Of a stretch of DNA of 64,000 nt, positions 8,008 to 17,042 are shown in pieces. The notes beneath the pieces were generated by a model. That model saw nothing but the letters and a program-made list of their open reading frames with translations, had not been told where the DNA came from and made no database searches. The stretch is from Flavihumibacter profundi. Its GTDB lineage: Bacteria; Bacteroidota; Bacteroidia; Chitinophagales; Chitinophagaceae. The translations under genes were made by a program, and so were the position numbers. How positions within the stretch are numbered: position 1 is the stretch's first letter; each line of letters begins with the position of its first letter. Where the stretch lies: positions 2,071,001 to 2,135,000 of the forward strand of contig NZ_JAIQXE010000001.1 of the NCBI RefSeq assembly GCF_020076305.1, given 5' to 3'.

Positions 8008-10203
8008 ATGAACCTTATACGAAAAAGCCCATTGCAGGCCCTGGGTTATGATTTTATTCCCGCCCCTTATCTTCCTGCAGGGAAAAACGAATACTACCTG
8101 CGTAACCAGCAGAATAAGAGTGGTATCAGCTACCGGCAATTAAGCGCGTACGAAATTGAGGTGCTGGTACGCAACCGCAACCAGAGTGACGACTGGAATA
8201 AAATTTTAGTGTCGGATGCTTTTAATCCGGAGCTCGTAAAGAATTGTAAATTCTTTGGACTTGTACGCATAGGGAAACTGGAACCCTATTGCATGGAATT
8301 CAACAACCTCCGCATGGCAGTTGGCTTATACAACAGTACTATTATCAGTTGCGATTTTGGTGACAACGTTGTGGTTGATAATGTGAATTACATGGCGCAT
8401 TATATTATTGGGAATGAAGTGATGCTCGTCAACGTCAATGAACTGGCAACCACAAGCCATTCCAAATTCGGCAATGGCATAATAAAGGAAGGAGAAGATG
8501 AGAAAGTACGGATCTGGCTGGAAGTATGCAATGAAAACGGAGGCCGCAGTATCCTGCCATTTGATGGCATGCTGGCCGGCGATGCTTATTTATGGAGCCG
8601 AAACCGGAATGACAAATCCCTACAACAAAAATTTATTGATTTTACTGCCAGTCGCTTTGACACAAGGCGGGGTTATTATGGAATGATAGGTGATCGCACA
8701 GTTGTTAAAAACAGCCGTATACTAAAAGATACCTGGATCGGACAGGATGCTTACATTAAAGGAGCAAACAAAATAAAAAATGTAACTATTCATTCCATTC
8801 CTGATGCCCGCACACAAATCGGTGAAGGATGCGAACTGGTGAATGGAATCATTGGTGTTGGCTGCAGGGTCTTCTACGGGGTTAAGGCAGTAAGGTTTGT
8901 GATGGCATCCCACTCACAACTTAAATACGGCGCCCGCCTTATTAACTCTTACCTGGGAAACAATGCCACCATCTCCTGCTGTGAAGTTTTGAATTCCTTA
9001 ATCTTCCCGGCTCATGAACAACACCACAATAATTCATTCTTATGTGCAGCACTGGTAATGGGACAAAGCAATATGGCTGCAGGAGCAACCATTGGTTCCA
9101 ACCATAATTCACGAAGTGCAGACGGAGAACTGATTGCCGGAAGGGGCTTCTGGCCAGGCCTGTGTGTAAGCCTTAAACACAATTCAAAATTCGCTTCTTT
9201 TGCCATTCTTGCAAAAGGCGACTACCCTGCCGAACTAAATATTGAACTGCCTTTTTCACTAATCAGTAATGATGCAGCCAATGACCGGCTTGTTATTATG
9301 CCCGGTTATTGGTTCCAGTACAATATGTATGCCCTGGCCAGGAACGCGTGGAAATATGTTGACCGCGATAACCGCATTGACAAAACCCAACACCTGGAAT
9401 TTGATTACCTGGCGCCTGATACAGCGAATGAAATGGTAAGAGCTGTTGCCCTGTTGGAAAAAATTACTGGTGAGGCCTACTATCGTTCTTCAGGCAAGGA
9501 GGTATCGGAACCAGTTGCCAGGAAAAAAGGGAAAGCCCTGCTTGAAGCAGGTGATGATGCGATTGCCCAACTTAATATCGAACTACACGGAGCAGAAAAC
9601 AGCAGCCGCCCGGTTATAGTTTTAAAAGCCGCTATGGGTTACCGATGGTACCTTAGCCTGCTGGACCACTATGCTGCTAAAGAAATTTTACATTTCCAGC
9701 AAAGGCATGCTTTTTCAAGTGTTTTAAAACTATGCAACAAACTTCCAATGGCCGGCAAACCCAAAGAATGGGAAAACATAGGTGGCCAGTTGATCGAAAA
9801 GGATGCTGTGAATGCCTGCCTTGCACAAATTAAAAAAGGCAGCCTGAACAGCTGGGATGCCCTGCATGCTTTTTACAAAAAACAATCCGCGGGATATGGT
9901 GATCAGAAGCTGGCCCATGCCCTGGCCATATACAAGACAATTCATGGCGAAGACCTTTCGAAAAATAAAAACAAGGTCGTTCAACTGCTTGAAGAGAGTA
10001 TCAGCTTCCGTAAGGAAATTACAGACCTGATCTTCGAGTCCAGGGAAAAAGACTACCAGAATCCATTCCGCCTGATGGTATATAATAATCCGGAGGAAAT
10101 GGATGCAGTAGTAGGCAAGCTCGACCAAAACAGCTTTATACTGGAAGAGCAGAAATCATTCAGGAATTATAAGAAAATGGTGACTACGCTTTTAAAAAAA
10201 TAA
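8008..10203 (+). CDS. DUF4954 family protein with left-handed beta-helix (hexapeptide) repeats
   Basis: A 731-residue protein common in Bacteroidota. The middle part (about 60-400) shows hexapeptide-type repeats with branched residues every six positions (TIISCDFGDNVVVDN, LKDTWIGQDAYIKG, ATISCCEVLNSLI), the pattern of a left-handed parallel beta-helix. It includes SNHNSRSADGELIAG, typical of this family. The C-terminal 250 residues are alpha-helical. Related helix proteins are sugar-nucleotide acyltransferases or transferase-like scaffolds, but the reaction of this family is not known to me. A GTG at 7957 would add 17 residues; the ATG at 8008 is preferred. No signal peptide. It overlaps the convergent T9SS gene by 12 bp. 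Confidence 0.85.
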   Translation: MNLIRKSPLQALGYDFIPAPYLPAGKNEYYLRNQQNKSGISYRQLSAYEIEVLVRNRNQSDDWNKILVSDAFNPELVKNCKFFGLVRIGKLEPYCMEFNNLRMAVGLYNSTIISCDFGDNVVVDNVNYMAHYIIGNEVMLVNVNELATTSHSKFGNGIIKEGEDEKVRIWLEVCNENGGRSILPFDGMLAGDAYLWSRNRNDKSLQQKFIDFTASRFDTRRGYYGMIGDRTVVKNSRILKDTWIGQDAYIKGANKIKNVTIHSIPDARTQIGEGCELVNGIIGVGCRVFYGVKAVRFVMASHSQLKYGARLINSYLGNNATISCCEVLNSLIFPAHEQHHNNSFLCAALVMGQSNMAAGATIGSNHNSRSADGELIAGRGFWPGLCVSLKHNSKFASFAILAKGDYPAELNIELPFSLISNDAANDRLVIMPGYWFQYNMYALARNAWKYVDRDNRIDKTQHLEFDYLAPDTANEMVRAVALLEKITGEAYYRSSGKEVSEPVARKKGKALLEAGDDAIAQLNIELHGAENSSRPVIVLKAAMGYRWYLSLLDHYAAKEILHFQQRHAFSSVLKLCNKLPMAGKPKEWENIGGQLIEKDAVNACLAQIKKGSLNSWDALHAFYKKQSAGYGDQKLAHALAIYKTIHGEDLSKNKNKVVQLLEESISFRKEITDLIFESREKDYQNPFRLMVYNNPEEMDAVVGKLDQNSFILEEQKSFRNYKKMVTTLLKK

Positions 10204-12267
10204 TTTTTTAACCTGAACCTGACCTTGCTTATCCTTCAGTTGCAAAAAATAAATACCCGGTGGTAATGAAATCCCGGATAAGGTATAACCTGTAACACCG
10301 GGGTGCAACCGAAGGTTATCCCGGACAATTATTCTTCCGCCCTGGTCAAGCAATTGCATGGCCACAACCCGTTCCCTATCTGAATTAAACTGGATAAAAT
10401 TTGTTCCTGCGGGATGAAGCACAGATACTTCCTGCACATCAGGATAGCTTTGTCCAAAACGCATCACATCCCCATGCATCGCAGATCCCTGGCGGTTAAT
10501 AACACGGATGCGGCAAAACCCGGACTTCCACATAGCGGGAATAACCTGCTGGTACAGTTGCTGGTTACGGATGGCCTTTACCTCGGCAACTGTATTATAT
10601 GACAAACCATTTCCTGATAGTTCAATTGCAAAATAGTCGGCTTCCGGATTACCATCCACTTTCCAATTACAAAACCAGCGATCCAGCTTCTGGTCCATCC
10701 ATTGCATCTCCATTAAAACAGGCAATACATTTGTTAAGCTGCTGGAACTGGCCAGTGTGAAAAATTTCCCGGATACACCTACACCATTCAACAAAATGCT
10801 TACAACAGAACCGTCCCCAGAAGCAGCGCCTGTTGTTGCCTGGTTACCCGCATCATTCCATTGACCGCCACTCCATGCCGCAACCCGCAAACTGGCCAGG
10901 TCAGATACGCCGCCACTGAGTTCATTATTAAAGGATAAACCAACATGCGCTACTGTTGCCGATTCGCCCAGCAATGACCAGTATTCAAGTTTTGAAATAT
11001 GATCCAGAGCAGGGTCAAGTGTATTACCAATAGCATAAGCTGATCCAGGGTGATATTCTGCGGTAATGTCTCCACTTGCATTTTGCAGGGATAACCAGCG
11101 AAGGGAACCATTCCTGCCAACAGGAAATAAAAAGTAGCTGTTTGCAAGCCCTATTTTCTTTATTGGTCCATTGATATAACTGGATAGTATTGATGAATCA
11201 GCTTTTACAACCCCTCGCGCGCCAATTGTCAGTAATTGTGTCGTACTGGTAGTTAGAATTCCCTCATCAAGTTTAAGTATATAAGGGAGGCTCAACGGGT
11301 TTTGCAGTATAGCACCTGCCTTATTTTTGAGCACAACAATGATACTATCGGTAACACCCCCGGTGCATTGTATTTTTTGCAATGCCGAACCCTGCAGGAG
11401 AATCGTCCCGGTTTTTTGCTGGAGGTTGGTTTCTGCAATTGCCCCTCCTGTTTGCAGCCAATCCCCTGCAAGTTGTAGTACTGAAGACCGGTTGCCACTG
11501 GCCATATTAAAAACAGCATTGTTCATGACAAGGTTTCCCGAAACCATTATCGTGTCGTCTAGGTTAATAGCAAAAGAAACACCCTGTTCTAACGCCAGGT
11601 CACCTCTTATTATAACCGGGTTGGTTCCTGAAGCAGAATAAGTGGTTGTTCCATTCGCGGTAGCCGCGGCAGACAATTGCAGGCTGCCATACACCCTTCC
11701 GCTCAGGGAAACAATTGATGCCGCATCAGTATTTTCAAAACGGAAAACACCATTTTCTGTCCCGGTTTTCCTGCTCAGGAATTGCACCAGTTCAGCATGC
11801 CCGGTTCTCGTACGATGAATATACGTGCCGCCATTGTCTACCCGCAGGGAATCATTCAACCTCAATGAATAACCGCTACTGCTTCCCGATGCATTTATAA
11901 ATACTGCACCCCTTCCAATAATTAAGGAATACCCGTTTCCGGTGGTTGTTAATGCACGTTCTGCAAGGCTGCCCGACGCACTGCTTACCAGGTTGGTAAT
12001 CGGCAGCTCTGCGATTATTGCATTAAATGGGCCGGGAACAACCTGGAGCGACCGGACGGTAACTGCAAAATCGGGCAGGCGTACTGTGTAATCTGCTGCC
12101 AGTAAACTGTTATCAAGAATAACATCATCAGCATTCCCCGGCAGGATACCATTCTCCCAATTCCCGGGATCAGCCCAAAGCCCGTTTCCGGTAACACCGG
12201 TCCACCTGATTTCTGCACCTGCTTCCAAAGAAAGCAGGCAAAGCAACACCAAACATCTGCAATTCAT
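10192..12267 (-). CDS. Type IX secretion-sorted surface protein
   Basis: A 691-residue exported protein with a short signal peptide (about 1-19, ending AGAEIRW). It opens with WTGVTGNGLWADPGNWENG, a motif frequent at the start of large Bacteroidota adhesin-like proteins. The bulk is low-complexity beta-strand sequence rich in Ser, Thr, Asn and Gly, without a recognisable catalytic motif. The last ~80 residues form a type A T9SS C-terminal sorting domain (PAGTNFIQFN, GRIIVRD, LPPGIYFLQLKD, VKKLFF), which directs export across the outer membrane and attachment to the cell surface. An adhesin or structural role is inference. It is the only clear T9SS cargo in the window. Confidence 0.85.
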   Translation of the reverse strand: MNCRCLVLLCLLSLEAGAEIRWTGVTGNGLWADPGNWENGILPGNADDVILDNSLLAADYTVRLPDFAVTVRSLQVVPGPFNAIIAELPITNLVSSASGSLAERALTTTGNGYSLIIGRGAVFINASGSSSGYSLRLNDSLRVDNGGTYIHRTRTGHAELVQFLSRKTGTENGVFRFENTDAASIVSLSGRVYGSLQLSAAATANGTTTYSASGTNPVIIRGDLALEQGVSFAINLDDTIMVSGNLVMNNAVFNMASGNRSSVLQLAGDWLQTGGAIAETNLQQKTGTILLQGSALQKIQCTGGVTDSIIVVLKNKAGAILQNPLSLPYILKLDEGILTTSTTQLLTIGARGVVKADSSILSSYINGPIKKIGLANSYFLFPVGRNGSLRWLSLQNASGDITAEYHPGSAYAIGNTLDPALDHISKLEYWSLLGESATVAHVGLSFNNELSGGVSDLASLRVAAWSGGQWNDAGNQATTGAASGDGSVVSILLNGVGVSGKFFTLASSSSLTNVLPVLMEMQWMDQKLDRWFCNWKVDGNPEADYFAIELSGNGLSYNTVAEVKAIRNQQLYQQVIPAMWKSGFCRIRVINRQGSAMHGDVMRFGQSYPDVQEVSVLHPAGTNFIQFNSDRERVVAMQLLDQGGRIIVRDNLRLHPGVTGYTLSGISLPPGIYFLQLKDKQGQVQVKKLFF

Positions 12268-12364
12268 ACTTCACTTTTTTGCCTGGCACAAAGTACAAAG
12301 CAAAATAAGCGGAAGCAAGCGCCAATGCAGGTATGGGTGAAAAAACGGTTGGCCTATGTGCAAT

Positions 12365-12391
12365 AAAAAACCCCTTTCGTTTGGAAAGGGG
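12365..12391 (-). terminator. Rho-independent terminator of the mini-lipoprotein gene
   Basis: CCCCTTTC and GAAAGGGG form an 8-bp stem with a 5-base loop, followed on the minus strand by TTTTTT. It ends the transcript of the gene at 12428-12619. Confidence 0.85.
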
Positions 12392-12427
12392 CCTTCTTGC
12401 AAGAAGTTATGATAACGAAAGAAGCAA

Positions 12428-12619
12428 TTACTTCTTCAGGGTATCAACAGCAGCTTTAACTGTAGAATCGATTTTTGCAGCAGCTGTATCAACAACAGCA
12501 GCAGCTGTATCAACTACTGCAGCAGCAGTAGAATCAACTTTAGCTTCAGTTGTAGAAGCAGAATTGTTACAAGCAGCGATTGTAGCGGCGATAGCCAGAA
12601 CAGCAAATACTTTTTTCAT
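12428..12619 (-). CDS. Small Ala-rich repeat lipoprotein
   Basis: The 63-residue product begins MKKVFAVLAIAATIAAC, a lipoprotein signal with the lipidated Cys at residue 17. The mature part of about 46 residues is almost only Ala, Val, Asp, Thr, Ser and Lys in a heptad-like repeat (DSTAAAVVDTAAAVVDTAAA), predicting one amphipathic helix. This recalls small coiled-coil lipoproteins of the Lpp/OmpA-linker kind, but homology is not established. The start at 12619 was chosen because the longer frame adds a Cys/Trp-rich stretch upstream of a perfect signal. It has its own consensus promoter and terminator, so it is probably an abundant monocistronic envelope protein. Function unknown. Confidence 0.8.
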   Translation of the reverse strand: MKKVFAVLAIAATIAACNNSASTTEAKVDSTAAAVVDTAAAVVDTAAAKIDSTVKAAVDTLKK

Positions 12620-12658
12620 GATTGTTATGTTTTTTATGCGGTTTGTTTTTTCCGCGTG

Positions 12659-12689
12659 CAAAATTACACATTTTTCCCAACAAAACAAA
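12659..12689 (-). promoter_or_regulatory. Consensus Bacteroidota sigma-A promoter
   Basis: Read on the minus strand: TTTG at 12689-12686, a 19-bp spacer, then TAATTTTG at 12666-12659. This is a full match to TTTG-N19-TAnnTTTG. The predicted start, near 12652, leaves a leader of about 33 nt to the lipoprotein ATG. Confidence 0.8.
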
Positions 12690-12716
12690 TTCCAGGCCAT
12701 TTTTTTAGCCTCCGGC

Positions 12717-14030
12717 CTATTTTTTTCGGAAAAATATCCGCACCGGCACTCCTTTGAAGTTGAAATTTTCCCTTAGCTGGTTTTCAAGGTAGTTCCTGTA
12801 AGGCGCTTTTACATCATCAGGGTAATTACAAAAAAATGCGAATGAAGGCACTACAGTAGGCAATTGTGTCACATATTTAATGCTCACCGGGTTTCCCCTT
12901 ACAACCGGCGGATGGTAAGCTGAAATAGCTTTAAGCATGGTATCATTCAGTTGTGAAGTAGGTATCTTGCGCTTCCTGTTTTCCACAACTTCCAGCCCTA
13001 TTTCAATAGCTTTGAATATCCTCGTCTTGTCTTTCGCAGAAATGAATAAAACAGGCACATCAGTAAATGGCGCAAGCCTTTCCTTCAGTTTCTTCTCATA
13101 ATCCCTGGCAGTATTGGTGGATTTCTCCATCAGGTCCCATTTGTTAACCAATATCACGATCCCCTTTCCTTTTTTTGCTGCAAGGCTGAAAATGGTGAGG
13201 TCCTGGGCTGCAATCCCTTTTTCAGCGTCTAAAACTATAAGGCACACATCGGCTTCATCCATGGCCTTTATAGCCCTGATCACTGAATAAAACTCGAGGT
13301 CTTCGTTCACTTTTTGCTTGCGTCTTATGCCTGCTGTATCAATGAGTATAAATTCCTTCTGGAAGAGGTTATAATGGGTATGGATGGTATCCCGTGTGGT
13401 CCCTGCTATATCACTTACGATGGTCCGTTCCTGGCCTACCAGTGCATTTAACAATGACGATTTACCTACATTTGGCTGACCGATAATGGCAAATTTCGGA
13501 ATGCCTTCTCCTTCGTTTTCCGCATAGCGGTCTTCAGGAATTTTCTCTACAACAGCGTCCAGTAATTCCCCTGTGCCGCTTCCGCTGATGGCAGACAAGA
13601 AAAATATATGCTCAAACCCAAGGCTATAGAACTCTGATGCTTCCAGCAGGCGCTGGTTATTATCCACCTTGTTCACCACCAGGTAAACAGGTTTTGTTGA
13701 ACGCCTTAATACATCTGCCATGGCTTCGTCAAGGTCGGTAATACCGGTAGAGGTATCCGTCATAAAGATGAGCGCATCTGCTTCGTCAAGTGCAATCAAT
13801 ACCTGCTTTTTGATCTCCTGTTCAAATACGTCATTACTGCGGGGTACGAATCCACCGGTGTCAATCACGTTGAAAGTCTTGCCGGTCCATTCTGCCACGC
13901 CATACTGGCGATCACGCGTTACACCACTTATGTCATCTACAATAGCTTTTCTCTGTTCGAGCAAACGATTGAAAAAAGTACTCTTTCCCACATTCGGCCT
14001 GCCAACAATGGCAACTGTATATCCAGCCAT
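12717..14030 (-). CDS. der: Ribosome assembly GTPase Der (EngA)
   Basis: A 437-residue tandem GTPase needed for 50S subunit maturation. The first G domain (about 1-165) has GRPNVGKST, DTGG and NKVD. The second (about 175-350) has GQPNVGKSS, DTAG and NKWD. A C-terminal KH-like domain (about 355-437) ends in VPVRIFFRKK. Length and motifs are complete. It lies 62 bp downstream of era on the same strand, the two being separated by a 7-bp tandem repeat. Confidence 0.97.
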   Translation of the reverse strand: MAGYTVAIVGRPNVGKSTFFNRLLEQRKAIVDDISGVTRDRQYGVAEWTGKTFNVIDTGGFVPRSNDVFEQEIKKQVLIALDEADALIFMTDTSTGITDLDEAMADVLRRSTKPVYLVVNKVDNNQRLLEASEFYSLGFEHIFFLSAISGSGTGELLDAVVEKIPEDRYAENEGEGIPKFAIIGQPNVGKSSLLNALVGQERTIVSDIAGTTRDTIHTHYNLFQKEFILIDTAGIRRKQKVNEDLEFYSVIRAIKAMDEADVCLIVLDAEKGIAAQDLTIFSLAAKKGKGIVILVNKWDLMEKSTNTARDYEKKLKERLAPFTDVPVLFISAKDKTRIFKAIEIGLEVVENRKRKIPTSQLNDTMLKAISAYHPPVVRGNPVSIKYVTQLPTVVPSFAFFCNYPDDVKAPYRNYLENQLRENFNFKGVPVRIFFRKK

Positions 14031-14068
14031 ATTACAATGGTTTGTTATTTCTAAATTTTTCTTCTCTT

Positions 14069-14089
14069 ACCGCTCACCGCTCACCGCTT
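14069..14089. repeat. Three tandem 7-bp repeats between era and der
   Basis: The unit ACCGCTC occurs three times in a row, the last with one change (ACCGCTT). It lies just after the era stop, in the 62-bp gap before der. No stem or T-run is present. Such heptameric runs may be dispersed elsewhere in the genome, which cannot be tested here. Confidence 0.6.
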
Positions 14090-14092
14090 ACC

Positions 14093-14962
14093 CTAATTAT
14101 ACCCATACTCCCGCAAATGCAAATCATTATCCCGCCATTTCGGCCGCACTTTTACAAAGAGTTCCAAAAACACTTTTTGCCCCAGGAATTTCTCAATTTC
14201 TATCCGGGATCGTGTGCCTAATTCCCTTATCATTTTGCCTTTCTCCCCTAACACAATCCCTTTCTGGGTATCACGCTGCACAATGATATCAGCCATAATC
14301 TTTACCAGGGTCGATTTCTCCTTAAACTCCTGCACCAATACAGCAGTATGGTAGGGAATTTCATCCTGGTATAACTGGAATATCTGTTCCCGGATCAGCT
14401 CTCCCACAAAAAAGCGGGTAGGCAGGTCAGTTAGGTTGTCTTCATCAAAGAATGGTTCCCCTTCCGGCAACAGGGAAATTATTTTCTGCAGCAATTCATC
14501 TATGCCTTCTTTTTTCAGGGCTGAAACTGCTACGACTTCCTTTACATATGGCTTGCCTGTAAAAAATTGGCGCGCTTCTTCCAGCCTGCTTTTAGTGAGG
14601 CCATCGATCTTATTCAAAACCAGTAGCGCAGGCATCCTCAGGCGGAGCGAGGAAAAAATCGCATCGCTTTCAGCCCAGTCGTCATAAATATCCACCAGTA
14701 ACAAGGCCAGGTCAGCATCTTCCAATGCGCCTTTTACAGCCTGCATCATTTTTTCATGCAGCCTGTACTTTGGCTCAATTATACCGGGAGTATCGGAAAA
14801 AATTACCTGGTAACCAGGCTCTGACAATATGCCTTTGATACGGTGACGGGTTGTTTGCACTTTTGGGGAAACAATTGCCAGTTTCTCTCCCATAAACGCA
14901 TTCAGCAAAGTGCTCTTACCCGCGTTAGGCTTTCCGAAAATATTTACAAATCCTGCTTTCAT
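14093..14962 (-). CDS. era: GTPase Era
   Basis: A 289-residue GTPase that binds 16S rRNA and assists 30S assembly. The G domain (about 1-170) shows GKPNAGKST, DTPG and NKID. The C-terminal KH RNA-binding domain contains ILGEKGKMIRELG. The ATG at 14962 gives MKAGFVNIFGKPNAGKS, the normal N-terminus; the longer frame adds nine unlike residues. It is transcribed ahead of der, so the two ribosome-assembly GTPases probably share a message. Confidence 0.96.
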   Translation of the reverse strand: MKAGFVNIFGKPNAGKSTLLNAFMGEKLAIVSPKVQTTRHRIKGILSEPGYQVIFSDTPGIIEPKYRLHEKMMQAVKGALEDADLALLLVDIYDDWAESDAIFSSLRLRMPALLVLNKIDGLTKSRLEEARQFFTGKPYVKEVVAVSALKKEGIDELLQKIISLLPEGEPFFDEDNLTDLPTRFFVGELIREQIFQLYQDEIPYHTAVLVQEFKEKSTLVKIMADIIVQRDTQKGIVLGEKGKMIRELGTRSRIEIEKFLGQKVFLELFVKVRPKWRDNDLHLREYGYN

Positions 14963-15147
14963 CTTTAGTGTTTGCTGGCAACAATTCATACGCTAAAGAA
15001 TACAGGAGGTAGTCAGATTCTGCCGCGTGGCATTGCCGCCATTAGCATAATAAAGAGCGCAAAGGTAGGCCAAATCAGCCGGATAAGGAAATGATTCACT
15101 TCTTCCCGGGTTAGCGGCTTGTTATCAACGCTTTATCTTGCGTTGAA

Positions 15148-15188
15148 AAAGAAAAAGCAGAAATATGGAATTCCATTATTTCTGCTTT
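15148..15188 (-). terminator. Terminator downstream of tRNA-fMet
   Basis: A 12-bp perfect stem (AAAGCAGAAATA with TATTTCTGCTTT) encloses an 11-base loop that itself contains the palindrome GGAATTCC. On the minus strand it is followed by CTTTTTCTTTTT. It starts 4 bp after the tRNA CCA. A second 7-bp stem (TCAACGC/GCGTTGA, 15125-15146) follows. Confidence 0.75.
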
Positions 15189-15191
15189 CTT

Positions 15192-15266
<75 letters not shown>

Positions 15267-15331
15267 ATGCAAAGGTAATAGGCCGGGGCTTCCATTCCAA
15301 ATAAATCTGATCATTTACATGCATTAAATGG

Positions 15332-15356
15332 GAAAGTCCCGGCTGGCGGGACTTTC
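15332..15356 (-). terminator. Hairpin after the DUF2807 pair, probable weak terminator
   Basis: GAAAGTCCCG and CGGGACTTTC form a 10-bp stem with a 5-base loop, 20 bp after the stop of the downstream GIN gene. The tail on the minus strand is CCATTT, only partly T-rich, so termination efficiency is uncertain. Confidence 0.5.
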
Positions 15357-15376
15357 AAAGATGTACACTATTTTAT

Positions 15377-16096
15377 TCATCCATCCTTTCTGTTGATACT
15401 ACTTGCCCCGCTCGATTTCATTTCCCTGATTACGCCATTTCCCTTATAGTTAACATCACTGGCACCATTGGCCTTTACTTTCATTTCCTTATTTACAATA
15501 ACGTTTATGGATGATGCACCACTGGCGTCAATATCACAATTCTCAGCAACCAGTCCCCAGCCTTTTATAGAACTGGCACCGCTTAGCTTAACAGATACAT
15601 TGCCTACATTACCACTGAGTTTGGTGTCACTTGCCCCGGAAACATCCATATCCAGGTTATTGCATTCCAACTCACCCGACAAATCACTGGCACCGCTCAG
15701 GTCAATGGATAACCTTTCTGCCTTAACCTTACCCATAAACTTCACATCACAGGCGCCATCAGCCTTAATCATTTCAAGGGTTTTTACAGATACATAAGCC
15801 TTCATATGCTTATTTCCCTTCCAGTCATTCCAGCCTTTGCCATCAAACCAGATATTCAAAACCCCGTCTTTTACTTCAGTCATAATCCGGTCACGCACTT
15901 TTGTATCTGTTGAACTCACGGCTACGCCAATTTCATTACCCTGGGAAATATATAAATCAATTGCACTGGATACATGAACACCCGAAAACTCATTAACCTG
16001 CCTGGCAACGGCATTGGCATCATTTACGACAAACTTTTGTGCATTTGCGGTCAAACCAGCCAGGACAACCAACCCGAATACGATTATTTTTTTCAT
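15377..16096 (-). CDS. GIN-domain (DUF2807) secreted protein, second copy
   Basis: A 239-residue exported protein with a signal peptide (about 1-19, ending ANAQ) and one head-GIN domain (DUF2807), a beta-helix-like fold found in Bacteroidota cell-surface proteins and named as a putative autotransporter adhesin head. The helix is marked by short repeating steps: SGASDLSGEL, SGASDTKLSG, SGASSIKG, SGASSINV, NGASDVN. The ladder motif here is SGAS, whereas the upstream paralogue uses SSGA/SSGG. The two have the same length and lie 18 bp apart, so this is a tandem duplication and probably one operon. Function beyond a surface role is unknown. Confidence 0.9.
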   Translation of the reverse strand: MKKIIVFGLVVLAGLTANAQKFVVNDANAVARQVNEFSGVHVSSAIDLYISQGNEIGVAVSSTDTKVRDRIMTEVKDGVLNIWFDGKGWNDWKGNKHMKAYVSVKTLEMIKADGACDVKFMGKVKAERLSIDLSGASDLSGELECNNLDMDVSGASDTKLSGNVGNVSVKLSGASSIKGWGLVAENCDIDASGASSINVIVNKEMKVKANGASDVNYKGNGVIREMKSSGASSINRKDG

Positions 16097-16114
16097 ATAA
16101 ACTGTTTAAAAAGA

Positions 16115-16834
16115 TCAACTATTTGATTTCACGCTACCACCACTGCTGGTATGTAATTTACGGATCACTGCACCACCTTTGTAATCAATCATACCACCAC
16201 TGCTGGCTTCGGCATTTAATTCCTTGGTAACTGTAGTATTTATCATTCCGCCGCTGCTGGCATCTGCAGAGCAATTGGTAGAGGAAAGGTCAAAGCCTTT
16301 GAAAATAGCGCCGCTGCTGGCTTCTACTTCAAGCATTTCTACATTGCCTTTCAATGTGGTTATTGCCCCGCTGCTATTGTCTACACTAATACTCTGCCCT
16401 TTAAATTCTGCTTCAATGATTGCGCCGGAACTGCAGTCTATATCCAGCTTGTTTACATTTACCACCGCCCCGGTTTTTACTGTTGAACCGGATGAGGCCG
16501 ACAATTTATCCAGCTGCCGGATTGAAACATACGCTTTGAACTTTACATTCCTGCGCCAATGCGAATCACTATAAACATTATCAATAGAAATTTTCAACAC
16601 GCCTCCTTCCACAACAGTCTTGATCCTGTCCTGGTATTCCGGACGGCTACAACTCACGGCAACGGCATCCTTATCACCCTGCTGCAACAACAATTCAATG
16701 CCCGCAGATACCTTCACACCAGTAAATGCACCAACCTCACGCACACGTGCGTTTGGATCATTCACCGTTGTCGTTTGGGCCCGTACACCCGCCGTGGCCA
16801 GCAATAAAAATGCGATCGTCAATATTTTTTTCAT
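16115..16834 (-). CDS. GIN-domain (DUF2807) secreted protein, first copy
   Basis: A 239-residue paralogue of the following gene, also with a signal peptide (about 1-19, ending VRAQ) and the same opening after it (VNDPNARVREVGAFTGVKVSAG). Its beta-helix steps are SSGAIIEAE, SSGAITTLKG, SSGAIFKG, SSGGMINT, SSGGMIDY, ending with SSGGSVKS. It is first in the probable two-gene operon and divergent from the thiamine receptor region. Conservation of overall length and spacing with changed ladder residues suggests that both copies are kept under selection. Confidence 0.9.
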   Translation of the reverse strand: MKKILTIAFLLLATAGVRAQTTTVNDPNARVREVGAFTGVKVSAGIELLLQQGDKDAVAVSCSRPEYQDRIKTVVEGGVLKISIDNVYSDSHWRRNVKFKAYVSIRQLDKLSASSGSTVKTGAVVNVNKLDIDCSSGAIIEAEFKGQSISVDNSSGAITTLKGNVEMLEVEASSGAIFKGFDLSSTNCSADASSGGMINTTVTKELNAEASSGGMIDYKGGAVIRKLHTSSGGSVKSNS

Positions 16835-16909
16835 TGTATTTCTTTTAGGTTATGAAGGTGTGACGGGCACCAATTACAAAATGTTACAGTAATTAGGAAA
16901 AAATGCCTT

Positions 16910-16943
16910 TATTTTTGCTTTTCGATTACCAAAGTAATCGAAA
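16910..16943 (+). promoter_or_regulatory. Promoter -7 box and 5' hairpin ahead of the TPP riboswitch
   Basis: TATTTTTG (16910-16917) matches TAnnTTTG; no clear -33 box is seen. It is followed at 16920-16943 by a perfect 10-bp inverted repeat, TTTCGATTAC / GTAATCGAAA, with loop CAAA. The inverted repeat falls at the predicted transcript start, so it could be an operator or a 5'-end stem protecting the message. Confidence 0.5.
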
Positions 16944-16945
16944 CA

Positions 16946-17042
16946 GTTTCCTCGGGGTGCTGCTGGAATGGTAACAATAACTTTTCAGATGCTGAGATAA
17001 TACCCGTAGAACCTGGACAGGGTAATGCCTGCGCAGGGAAGG
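16946..17042 (+). promoter_or_regulatory. TPP riboswitch (THI element)
   Basis: The conserved core of the thiamine pyrophosphate aptamer is present: CGGGGTGC at 16953, then GCTGAGATAATACCCGTAGA near 16991 and GAACCTG, followed by GGTAATGCCTGCGCAGGGAA ending at 17040. The flanking TTTCCT (16947) and AGGGAA can close helix P1. It lies 75 bp upstream of a TonB-dependent receptor, so excess intracellular TPP should lower receptor expression. I could not define the expression platform. Confidence 0.95.
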
